Position numbers and translations under genes: made by a program. Of a stretch of 52,770 nucleotides of DNA, positions 46,402 to 52,566 are shown in pieces. The notes beneath the pieces are model-generated. The model was given only the letters and a program-made list of their open reading frames with translations. It ran no database searches and was not told where the DNA came from. The number at the start of each line of letters is the position of its first letter. The first letter of the stretch is position 1. Origin of the DNA: Bacillota bacterium (GTDB lineage: Bacteria > Bacillota > Dehalobacteriia > UBA4068 > UBA4997); NCBI GenBank assembly GCA_017397935.1, contig JAFQHN010000007.1, positions 1 to 52,770 on the forward strand, written 5' to 3'.

Positions 46402-46722
46402 TTACAAATGCCTCCTTTTGTGGCAATCATGCACCTTGAAGCCGAGTGTGCAGCCTCCCCAGCCGCGGTCCACGGCCTGTCCGTGAACAAACTCTCCCTT
46501 CCGGCTGAGAAAGGTCTGCTTTTCACCCGGCATTACACCGGGATTGATAATATGCAGGTCCTCCTCTACGGGCAGCCACGCTCCATTTTCCGCCCTGACA
46601 AAACGGATTTTGCGGCGGCAAAACTGGCAGCGTGCATTGGCCAGCGGAATTTTTATTGGTTTCAGGGGAGTGCCATCTCGGTGATAAACAGTAACCTTTT
46701 TGTAATTCTTTGCATTTACCAT
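46402..46722 (-). CDS. Small phage protein with Cys pair
   Basis: A 106-residue protein with CQFCRRKIRFVRAENGAWLP near residue 31, a Cys pair of rubredoxin-knuckle type, and a second Cys pair (GGCTLGFKVHDCHKRR) near the end. This looks like a zinc-ribbon. The ATG at 46722 overlaps the upstream stop as TGATG. Function unknown. Confidence 0.7.
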   Translation of the reverse strand: MVNAKNYKKVTVYHRDGTPLKPIKIPLANARCQFCRRKIRFVRAENGAWLPVEEDLHIINPGVMPGEKQTFLSRKGEFVHGQAVDRGWGGCTLGFKVHDCHKRRHL

Positions 46723-46892
46723 CAGGCTTGTCCACCTTCTTTCTTCTTTGCGTCCGGCCCGATGCCAAGCCGACACCACGGGCAAAGATATCCAATTTTC
46801 GGCACGTACGCCGTCTTGGCTATATACCATCTTCGCCCGCACTGTCGGCAATCAGCCGAGCGTGCATCTTCTGTATGTACTCTTGTTCCCAA
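46722..46892 (-). CDS. Small zinc-ribbon protein (TTG start)
   Basis: A 56-residue frame encodes DCRQCGRRWYIAKTAYVPKI followed by GYLCPWCRLGIGPD, a two-knuckle CxxC...CxxC zinc ribbon. It is not preceded by an ATG; the TTG at 46892 has AAAGGAG 11 bases upstream. The stop overlaps the next start as TGATG, typical of this operon. The conserved Cys spacing supports it as real. Function unknown. Confidence 0.65.
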   Translation of the reverse strand: MGTRVHTEDARSADCRQCGRRWYIAKTAYVPKIGYLCPWCRLGIGPDAKKKEGGQA

Positions 46893-46908
46893 CTTACCTA
46901 TGACTCCT

Positions 46909-47151
46909 TTATATCTCCTGCATTTTACGCAGGGCTGCTCTGGTCATAATTTCCAAAGCTATTCTTTCAGAATTTTCCCGAATCATTTGCAGCTGCTCCG
47001 GGGTTTTATTACGATATGCCGCATCCATCACGACTACCTGCGTGCCATCTGCCAGCGTAAACTCGGCAGCAACATCGCCTTTGGCGGGAGAATCACAATT
47101 CATCCAACCTATGCAGGATTTGTGCGGACATCCGTCGCATTGCCTCGACAT
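46909..47151 (-). CDS. Small Cys-rich phage protein
   Basis: An 80-residue protein that begins MSRQCDGCPHKSCIGWMNCD, with four Cys in a compact N-terminal cluster, then a short beta hairpin (AEFTLADGTQVVVMD) and a helical tail. A metal-binding head is likely. GGAGGTG precedes the ATG. Function unknown. Confidence 0.7.
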   Translation of the reverse strand: MSRQCDGCPHKSCIGWMNCDSPAKGDVAAEFTLADGTQVVVMDAAYRNKTPEQLQMIRENSERIALEIMTRAALRKMQEI

Positions 47152-47289
47152 ATCTGCACCTCCTATATTTTTTTACCCAAGTCTATGCTGCAATCGTTTG
47201 TCCACTTGCCCGGCATATTGACTTTGGAGGTTCTGCTATGTTAATATATAGTTGTAATTATTTATGAGTGCCTTCGGTCCGGAGGCCTG

Positions 47290-47324
47290 CGCCGTCAGCG
47301 TTGCAGCGTTGGCGGCGTTTTTTT
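47290..47324 (+). terminator. Plus-strand Rho-independent terminator in the early region
   Basis: CGCCGTCAGCG (47290-47300) pairs with the GCG-UUGGCGGCG side ending at 47317, closing a 5-base loop with G-U pairs, and is followed by seven T (47318-47324). The stem works only on the plus strand, opposite to the surrounding genes. The 90 bases upstream hold a second hairpin GCCTTC-n5-GGAGGC and a possible short transcript (see findings). Confidence 0.65.
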
Positions 47325-47328
47325 GTGT

Positions 47329-47658
47329 TTATACGTCAACCGCAGACATTTGAGCAGACATATATTCAAACAGATCCGTGACGTCGCGAATATCCAGTTC
47401 GTGGCCGGCTGCTGCCTCAATAGCCGCTGACGCTCCATGTCCCAGAGCAGCATCAACACTTGCAGTCATTAACCGTCGTACTTCATCCGTAATATCATCA
47501 GTACCCCCAGTGTTTACGGCCAGAGCCTGCATTCTGGCAGCATTCATTCTTAATACCGCCAGCGATTCTTTATTGGGAGCATAAACAAACTCTAATCCCT
47601 CAATTTCCAGCACAACTTGCCGAGGGCGAAACTTAAAACCTTCCTGTTTCTTTGCCAT
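47329..47658 (-). CDS. Phage protein of unknown function
   Basis: A 109-residue protein with a front part FKFRPRQVVLEIEGLEFVYA and an Ala-rich helical rest (ARMQALAVN, then VDAALGHGASAAIEAAAGHE). It resembles small tail-assembly-like proteins in sequence style but lies in the early region. It overlaps the upstream gene by 26 bases. Function unknown. Confidence 0.65.
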   Translation of the reverse strand: MAKKQEGFKFRPRQVVLEIEGLEFVYAPNKESLAVLRMNAARMQALAVNTGGTDDITDEVRRLMTASVDAALGHGASAAIEAAAGHELDIRDVTDLFEYMSAQMSAVDV

Positions 47659-47866
47659 TATTGATTACCTCTCTCGTTATACTATTTTCCTTGTTTTTTT
47701 TGACGGGCAGCAACTTTGTATTAGTTATTAACCGATCAAGATATGCCTCCATTTGTGGAATAACATATTTTATCTCGCCTACTGCATAACCCTCATTAAT
47801 CATCTGTTCAACCAGGCGACGTGCCATCTTGTGGTATTCGCGCATATCTCTGCTCGCAAAACACAT
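47633..47866 (-). CDS. Small phage protein of unknown function
   Basis: A 77-residue, mainly helical, basic protein with REYHKMARRLVEQMINEGYA and YVIPQMEAYLDRLITN. GAGGGTG precedes the ATG at 47866; an internal ATG at codon 8 is an alternative. Small, basic and early, it is one of several possible excision-factor candidates, but nothing in the sequence proves it. Confidence 0.65.
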   Translation of the reverse strand: MCFASRDMREYHKMARRLVEQMINEGYAVGEIKYVIPQMEAYLDRLITNTKLLPVKKNKENSITREVINNGKETGRF

Positions 47867-47947
47867 CTCTCACACCCTCTCTTGATGTCACTTTACCTGC
47901 CATTGCGTGTATAGTGGCATTTGTGAATTATATGGCATATATCACTG

Positions 47948-48139
47948 TCATAAAAATTGAGCAATGATATATGTCAAAACAAAAAGCAAGGTGGCAGCAG
48001 CCGATAGCAATTTGCCGTCAATGACATATTGTGCGCTGCCTACTGCAACACCAAGCGGCACCAACAAATCTGCAATAAAGAACATCAAAACTGCCGTTAT
48101 CCCAAATAGCATTGCTATTACCCAAGCAAACCTTTTCAT
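47948..48139 (-). CDS. Small membrane protein
   Basis: A 63-residue, very hydrophobic protein with two membrane helices (about 5-30 and 43-62). GGAGGGG lies upstream. It sits just after the Cro-like gene. Function unknown; a membrane-acting early protein is possible. Confidence 0.65.
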   Translation of the reverse strand: MKRFAWVIAMLFGITAVLMFFIADLLVPLGVAVGSAQYVIDGKLLSAAATLLFVLTYIIAQFL

Positions 48140-48163
48140 CTAACTTCACCACCCCCCTCCCAT

Positions 48164-48403
48164 TTAACTTGTGCCAACACTTTTCTTGTGATTTTCGCAA
48201 GTATCATCGCAAAAAAAATACTCCTCAATATGCCCAAATATATCAAACTTGGATGCAATGGCAACAATCTCATCAGCTCTGAACTTTGCTTTGCCAGCCA
48301 ATTTCGCATTTAAGGTGCTCTCATTCAAGCCTATTTCTGTTGCCAACTGCTTTTGAGATATATTTTTTTCCGCCATCAATCCGCGCAGCTTGCTATACCG
48401 CAC
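48164..48403 (-). CDS. Cro-like XRE-family regulator
   Basis: The 79-residue protein has an XRE helix-turn-helix (ISQKQLATEIGLNESTLNAK). The C-terminal tail has two Cys (FFCDDTCENHKK). GTG at 48403 is the start, with GGAGGTG 5 bases upstream. It is the first gene of the leftward early operon, driven by the promoter at 48437-48465. Its 3' end carries a copy of the operator palindrome (48185-48201). Confidence 0.85.
   Translation of the reverse strand: MRYSKLRGLMAEKNISQKQLATEIGLNESTLNAKLAGKAKFRADEIVAIASKFDIFGHIEEYFFCDDTCENHKKSVGTS
48185..48201. promoter_or_regulatory. Operator-like 17-mer inside the cro-like gene
   Basis: CTTGTGATTTTCGCAAG differs by one base from the perfect palindrome at 48445-48461. 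It is about 260 bp away from it, within the coding end of the cro-like gene. Confidence 0.55.
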
Positions 48404-48436
48404 AATAACACCTCCATTCATGTTAGCTTTGCCATT

Positions 48437-48465
48437 ATTATACGCTTGCGATTTTCGCAAGTCAA
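48437..48465 (-). promoter_or_regulatory. Leftward early promoter of the cro-like operon with operator O1
   Basis: On the minus strand TTGACT (48465-48460) and TATAAT (48442-48437) are 17 bases apart. The spacer contains the perfect palindrome CTTGCGA-TTT-TCGCAAG (48445-48461), which overlaps the -35. A repressor bound there would block RNA polymerase. Confidence 0.88.
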
Positions 48466-48482
48466 GTGTTATAACAAAAATA

Positions 48483-48534
48483 TTTTGGTTTTTCGCAAGC
48501 CTTTCTTGACTTTTTGCAAGTTCATCACTATACT
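48483..48534 (+). promoter_or_regulatory. Rightward repressor promoter with operators O2 and O3
   Basis: TTGACT (48506-48511) and TATACT (48529-48534) are 17 bases apart. A palindrome-like site CTTGACTTTTTGCAAG (48505-48520) covers the -35 and start of the spacer, and a weaker half-matching site ending TCGCAAG lies at 48483-48499. This suggests autoregulation of the repressor. Confidence 0.85.
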
Positions 48535-48554
48535 AAAAGCAAGGAGGACTATTT

Positions 48555-48959
48555 ATGACTACTTATCTTGTATCGAATTTTGCGAGCAGGCTCCAAGAAG
48601 CTCTTGCGGCAAGAGATATGACAGCTGCTGAATTATCGAAAGTAACCGGCATAAACGAGGGAACAATAAGCAATTACAAGCAAGGAAAATACAAACCTAA
48701 ACAAGACAAACTGGAATTGATATCCACGGCGTTAAATGTTTCAGCAGGTTGGCTGTTGGGTGCAGATGTGCCAATGACCAATACTCCAACATCAACTTAC
48801 TCTGCCACTCAGCCTATTTTCTCCGAACCGTTAAAGACTGCTATCGAACTCTTTGCTCGGTTGGACAGCGGTGATCAGCACAAAATAATCGGACGCATGG
48901 AAACTATGCTGGAGGATGAAAAATATTTACAGCAAGAGGCGTCATCCAAAAACGCATAA
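48555..48959 (+). CDS. CI-like XRE-family repressor
   Basis: The 134-residue protein has an N-terminal helix-turn-helix (MTAAELSKVTGINEGTISNY) and a short helical C-terminal part, without the peptidase domain of lambda CI. Such short repressors rely on an antirepressor or other inactivation. AAGGAGG lies 7 bases before the ATG. It is transcribed divergently from the cro-like gene and likely keeps lysogeny. Confidence 0.9.
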   Translation: MTTYLVSNFASRLQEALAARDMTAAELSKVTGINEGTISNYKQGKYKPKQDKLELISTALNVSAGWLLGADVPMTNTPTSTYSATQPIFSEPLKTAIELFARLDSGDQHKIIGRMETMLEDEKYLQQEASSKNA

Positions 48960-49027
48960 ATAATATAATTTTCCTGATTTTTTGACTGGTTGGAGCACAA
49001 TATTGGATAGAAAAGAAAGGTAATATC

Positions 49028-49642
49028 ATGCCTGTATGTACTAAATGTAATCAAAAGAAACCCTTTTGGAGTTTTGGGCCTAATGGTATTTGCTCTGAAT
49101 GTGCAGCAAAAGAAACGGTGTCCATTACGCCCAAACCGGTTTCATTGGAAACTGTTAATAAATATTCCGTTGGGTTGACAGTTTACTTAAAGCATCTTAG
49201 CGGAATGGAAAACTTGAACATTACAGACCCAAACAAATATGTGAAAATTACTATTGATGCCAAAGAGAGAAAACTGCATTTTGATAATGCTAATGATAAG
49301 ACACCTATTGCCGTTCTGGATATAACCAAAATTACTGATGCCCGAGAGGCAACACAAGTTGTTTCAGAAAATAAAAGTGTTACCGGTCGTGCTGCTATTG
49401 GAGGTCTGATATTTGGACCGGTTGGAGCTATTGTTGGCGGTCTATCTGCCCTCGATGAACAAACTGGCATCGCAACTCGTGTGGTGATATTCACCTATAA
49501 ATCACAAGAAGAGACAAAGCAAATAGTAATGGCTTGTATACCGTCTATATCATCTGGATATCAAAATTTTATTGAATATTTACCCAAGGATCCTAATTCA
49601 CCTTATGCACCACCAGCTAATGGCGAGCCGGTAGAATTATAA
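49028..49642 (+). CDS. Zinc-ribbon/glycine-zipper protein of unknown function
   Basis: The 204-residue protein starts with a zinc knuckle (CTKCNQKKPFWSFGPNGICS, then EC) and has a central beta domain (KYVKITIDAKERKLHFDN). A glycine-zipper helix AAIGGLIFGPVGAIVGGL at about 122-139 could enter a membrane. It lies in the lysogeny arm next to the repressor, in the same direction, so it is probably expressed in the lysogen. A superinfection-exclusion or host-modifying role is possible; nothing proves it. Confidence 0.75.
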   Translation: MPVCTKCNQKKPFWSFGPNGICSECAAKETVSITPKPVSLETVNKYSVGLTVYLKHLSGMENLNITDPNKYVKITIDAKERKLHFDNANDKTPIAVLDITKITDAREATQVVSENKSVTGRAAIGGLIFGPVGAIVGGLSALDEQTGIATRVVIFTYKSQEETKQIVMACIPSISSGYQNFIEYLPKDPNSPYAPPANGEPVEL

Positions 49643-49653
49643 GCAAATTACAG

Positions 49654-49693
49654 AAAAAAAGCCCCCTGCCCTGCTGCAACAGGACAAGGAGCC
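49654..49693 (-). terminator. Minus-strand terminator left of the nuclease gene
   Basis: The sequence 49661-49693 forms a stem with two C-A mismatches on the plus strand, which become G-U pairs on the minus strand; the plus-strand A-run at 49654-49660 is a T-run on the minus strand. Thirty bases (49664-49693) are repeated exactly at 50766-50795. Confidence 0.75.
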
Positions 49694-49737
49694 GTACAAT
49701 TTGGTAAAATAATAAATCTATTTGGAGGTACTAAGAA

Positions 49738-50739
49738 ATGAAAAGAAAATTATCGATTATCCTGGCAGCCCTCTCCCTTTGGCTGATGATGTCAGTGCCG
49801 GTTTTTGCGGCCAATGACATTCAGATTTTTGTTGATGGCAAAACCTTGGCAATGGACGCCAAACCCACCGTAAGCAACGGCACAACACTGGTTCCTATGA
49901 GAGCCATCTTCGAGGCTCTGGGCGCCACCGTTAATTATGATGCCACAACCAAACAGATTACCGGCACCAAAGCAGCCGACGTCGTCCTGCTTATTCTGAA
50001 TCAGACTACCGCAACCAAAAATGGCGCCGCAGTCCAGCTGAGCGTTCCGCCGCAGGCTATTGACGGCCGCACTATGGTGCCCCTGCGCTTCATTTCTGAA
50101 TCCCTTAAATGCTCTGTCGTTTGGGATGGTACGACCAAGACCGTTACCATTACCTCTGGCGGCGCTGCCAACACAGCCACCCTGTACGATGTCGTTCGCG
50201 TTGTCGATGGTGATACCATCGTTGTCAACTACAACGGCACAGAAGAAAAGGTAAGAATGATCGGCATTGATACCCCCGAGAGCGTCCACCCCGACACCGA
50301 CAAAAACACCGAGGCCGGTCAGACCGCATCTGAATATACCAAAACCCTGCTGGAAAACAAAGCCGTATCCTTGGAGTTTGACGTACAAGAGCGCGATCAG
50401 TACGGCCGCCTGCTGGCGTATGTCTACCTCAACGGCACTATGGTCAATAAAACCTTGCTGGAAGACGGCTATGCCAATATTGCCACCTACCCGCCCAACG
50501 TGAAATATGTTGATGATTTCACCGCCATCGTTGCCGCTCGGGATAATTCCGACGTCACGATCAGCGACACAACCGAAACCACAGAACAGACTGATACCAC
50601 CGGCACACAATACTACCGAACCAATACCGGCAAGAGATACCATGACGATCCTACCTGCAATGGCGGTACATACTATCCCTGCACATTAGAGGAAGCCAAA
50701 GCATCCGGCCTCACACCGTGCGATAAATGCATTGAGTAG
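49738..50739 (+). CDS. Secreted thermonuclease with stalk-like domain (lysogenic gene)
   Basis: The 333-residue protein has a signal peptide (residues 1-24), a copper-amine-oxidase N-terminal/stalk domain (27-145, with TLVPMRAIFEALGA and MVPLRFISESLKC) and a staphylococcal-nuclease domain (150-270). The catalytic set is visible: Asp in VDGDTI, Arg and Asp/Glu in VRMIGIDTPES and Arg in QYGRLLAYVY. The C-terminus has a Cys-containing YHDDPTCNG...CTLEEA...CDKCIE motif (Ada-like metal-binding). It is flanked by two matching terminators, so it looks like a moron cassette expressed in the lysogen. Confidence 0.92.
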   Translation: MKRKLSIILAALSLWLMMSVPVFAANDIQIFVDGKTLAMDAKPTVSNGTTLVPMRAIFEALGATVNYDATTKQITGTKAADVVLLILNQTTATKNGAAVQLSVPPQAIDGRTMVPLRFISESLKCSVVWDGTTKTVTITSGGAANTATLYDVVRVVDGDTIVVNYNGTEEKVRMIGIDTPESVHPDTDKNTEAGQTASEYTKTLLENKAVSLEFDVQERDQYGRLLAYVYLNGTMVNKTLLEDGYANIATYPPNVKYVDDFTAIVAARDNSDVTISDTTETTEQTDTTGTQYYRTNTGKRYHDDPTCNGGTYYPCTLEEAKASGLTPCDKCIE

Positions 50740-50753
50740 ATTTCATACCAAAT

Positions 50754-50795
50754 AAAAAAAAGACTCCCTGCCCTGCTGCAACAGGACAAGGAGCC
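50754..50795 (-). terminator. Minus-strand terminator right of the nuclease gene
   Basis: A near copy of the terminator at 49654-49693. Bases 50766-50795 are identical to 49664-49693. On the minus strand the 12-bp stem is followed by a T-rich run (the plus-strand A-run 50754-50761). Confidence 0.75.
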
Positions 50796-50901
50796 ATAGG
50801 TAAGTTTAGGCTGTACTAAAACCCAAACGCAATTACAGTATAGCATAAGCCTGCCTTATTTTCCAGTACAATTTTTTCGGGCAGGTCTATTTTTTTGCCT
50901 G

Positions 50902-50928
50902 CTCCTGTAAAGTGAAAATACAGGAGGG
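50902..50928 (+). promoter_or_regulatory. Hairpin covering the integrase ribosome-binding site
   Basis: CTCCTGTA (50902-50909) and TACAGGAG (50919-50926) are perfect inverted repeats with a 9-base loop. The right arm contains the first six bases of the Shine-Dalgarno AGGAGGG (50922-50928), 8 bases before the ATG at 50937. An adjacent repeat GCAGG (50881-50885)/CCTGC (50898-50902) could form a competing stem. In the folded RNA the integrase would be poorly translated. Confidence 0.6.
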
Positions 50929-50936
50929 TACATACA

Positions 50937-52493
50937 ATGGCATACTGCGCCTATTTAAGAAAATCCCGTGCCGATGCCGAGGCCGAAGCCAAAGGCGCCG
51001 GCGAAACGCTCGCCCGGCACGAAGCAGAGCTGCTGCATCTGGCAGCTCGCCTAAATATAAATCTCACCGCCATCTATAAGGAACTCGTCAGCGGCGAAAC
51101 TATCGCCAGCCGTCCCAGGATGCAGCAGCTTCTCGCCGAGGTCGAATCCGGTAAATGGCAAGGCGTTCTGGTGGTAGAGATCACCCGTCTTGCCCGCGGC
51201 GACACGATAGATCAGGGTATCGTTGCCCAGGCTTTCAAATACTCCGGCACCAAAATCATCACCCCGGCCAAGATTTACGATCCTGCCAATGAGTTTGATG
51301 AAGAATATTTTGAATTCGGGCTCTTTATGTCCCGCCGAGAGTATAAAATGATCAATCAGCGCCAGCAGCGCGGCCGTCTGGCTGCCATACAAGAGGGCAA
51401 GTTTGTCGGCAACAAAGCCCCTTACGGTTATCGACGCATCAAGCTGGAGCACCAAAAAGGCTGGTCGCTCGAACCGGACGAAAACGCTGATACCGTACAG
51501 CTGATATTCGATCTTTTCACTAAGGAGCGCCTCGGTTGCAGCAAAATCCGTCGCAGGCTCAATGACCTGCGCATACCTACCGTTACGGGCAAGCCCTGGA
51601 CCGACTGCGTTATCAGAGGGATTGTAACCAATCCGGTATATGCCGGCTGGGTACGCTGGGGATACCGTCCCACGCAGAAAAAACCACAGGACGGCGTCAT
51701 TAAGAAAAGCCGCCCACGGGCAGCAGGGGAAAACATTACGTTGACCCACGGACTTCACCAACCCATTATAACGCAAGAGCAATTTGATACCGCCCAGGAA
51801 ATACTACAAGCCAATCGTTCTACACGCGAGAGGTGTGACCTTGGGCTGCAAAATCCCCTTGCCGGCATTGTAACCTGCGCTTGCTGCGGCAACACCATGA
51901 CCCGCCGCCCGGGCGCAAATGACGGCCAGACCGGCACTATGCTGATGTGCTATACCCAGGGCTGCCCTACTGTCGGCAGTGTATTAACGAAGGTAGAGGC
52001 TGCGCTGCTCGATTCCCTGCGGCAATGGCTGCACAACTACCGTATGTCAGCCACTATTCCGGAAGAACAGAACGACACTACCGATATTCTGCACAAATCA
52101 GCCGCGGCCCTGCAAAAGGAGCTTGACGCTACCCAGCAGCAACTGTCCCGTATTCACCAGCTGTTGGAGCAGGATATTTACAGCGTAGAGGTGTTCCTAA
52201 ACCGTTCGGCCGAGGTAACTGCTCGACAAGAGGAACTGCAAAGTAAACTGGAAGGCATACAAAAAGAAATAGCGACCAAGGAAAGCGCCGCCAAAGCCAG
52301 CACCATATTGATACCGCGCATTCAAAGCGTGTTGGATGCCTACCCCACGGCCGCCAGCCCAGAGGACAAAAACCGCTTGTTAAAATCAGTGCTAAAAAAA
52401 GTAGATTATTACAAAACCACTCGATGCAAACGCAACGATCCGGCAGATAACCTAAAACTAATTATTTATCCTCGTCAACCGGAAGAATTATAA
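50937..52493 (+). CDS. int: Large serine recombinase (phage integrase)
   Basis: The 518-residue protein has a resolvase N-domain with the catalytic Ser10 in YLRKSR and Arg residues in SRPRMQQLL and EITRLARG. A recombinase domain follows (about 160-300, with GNKAPYGYRRIKL and GIVTNPVYAGWVRWGY). A zinc ribbon uses Cys314/316/317 and Cys338/343, and a long coiled coil lies at about 385-450. It recombines attP and attB; excision normally also needs a directionality factor. It lies 62 bases from attR with no terminator between, so its transcript would continue into the cotJC 3' part. Confidence 0.95.
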   Translation: MAYCAYLRKSRADAEAEAKGAGETLARHEAELLHLAARLNINLTAIYKELVSGETIASRPRMQQLLAEVESGKWQGVLVVEITRLARGDTIDQGIVAQAFKYSGTKIITPAKIYDPANEFDEEYFEFGLFMSRREYKMINQRQQRGRLAAIQEGKFVGNKAPYGYRRIKLEHQKGWSLEPDENADTVQLIFDLFTKERLGCSKIRRRLNDLRIPTVTGKPWTDCVIRGIVTNPVYAGWVRWGYRPTQKKPQDGVIKKSRPRAAGENITLTHGLHQPIITQEQFDTAQEILQANRSTRERCDLGLQNPLAGIVTCACCGNTMTRRPGANDGQTGTMLMCYTQGCPTVGSVLTKVEAALLDSLRQWLHNYRMSATIPEEQNDTTDILHKSAAALQKELDATQQQLSRIHQLLEQDIYSVEVFLNRSAEVTARQEELQSKLEGIQKEIATKESAAKASTILIPRIQSVLDAYPTAASPEDKNRLLKSVLKKVDYYKTTRCKRNDPADNLKLIIYPRQPEEL

Positions 52494-52555
52494 AGGACAG
52501 CTTAATAGCGCCCAGGTGGTACACCCAAGTTTAGGTATAACATCTTGGCGCGTAC

Positions 52556-52566
52556 GAATTGGCACA
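52556..52566 (+). other. attR core of the prophage
   Basis: GAATTGGCACA is identical to 20158-20168. On the left flank TTTAGGTA (52530-52537) is the inverted partner of TACCTAAA (20178-20185). In a circular phage DNA both arms would flank the core with 38 bases between them, a layout expected for a serine-integrase attP of about 50 bp. Confidence 0.92.

Larger units (their letters stand above)
20158..52555. mobile_element. Complete temperate siphophage prophage inserted in cotJC
   Basis: The element is 32,398 bp from one att core to the other. It has a continuous set of HK97-type structural genes, lysis genes, a lysogeny switch and a large serine integrase beside the right end. Both junctions fall within cotJC. 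No disrupted structural gene is visible, so the phage may still be functional. The minus-strand late genes run toward attL, and a terminator at 20264 shields the host junction. Confidence 0.95.

Noticed and set aside
50802-50810. AAGTTTAGG near the integrase gene, repeated at 52527-52535 in the attR arm
   Set aside because: A 9-base match is weak in this size of sequence and has no inverted partner, so an integrase-binding site there is not supported.
50931-50938. CATACAAT just before the integrase start, resembling a sigma-E -10 box
   Set aside because: It overlaps the start codon and no matching -35 lies at the right distance, so it cannot drive this gene with its ribosome-binding site.
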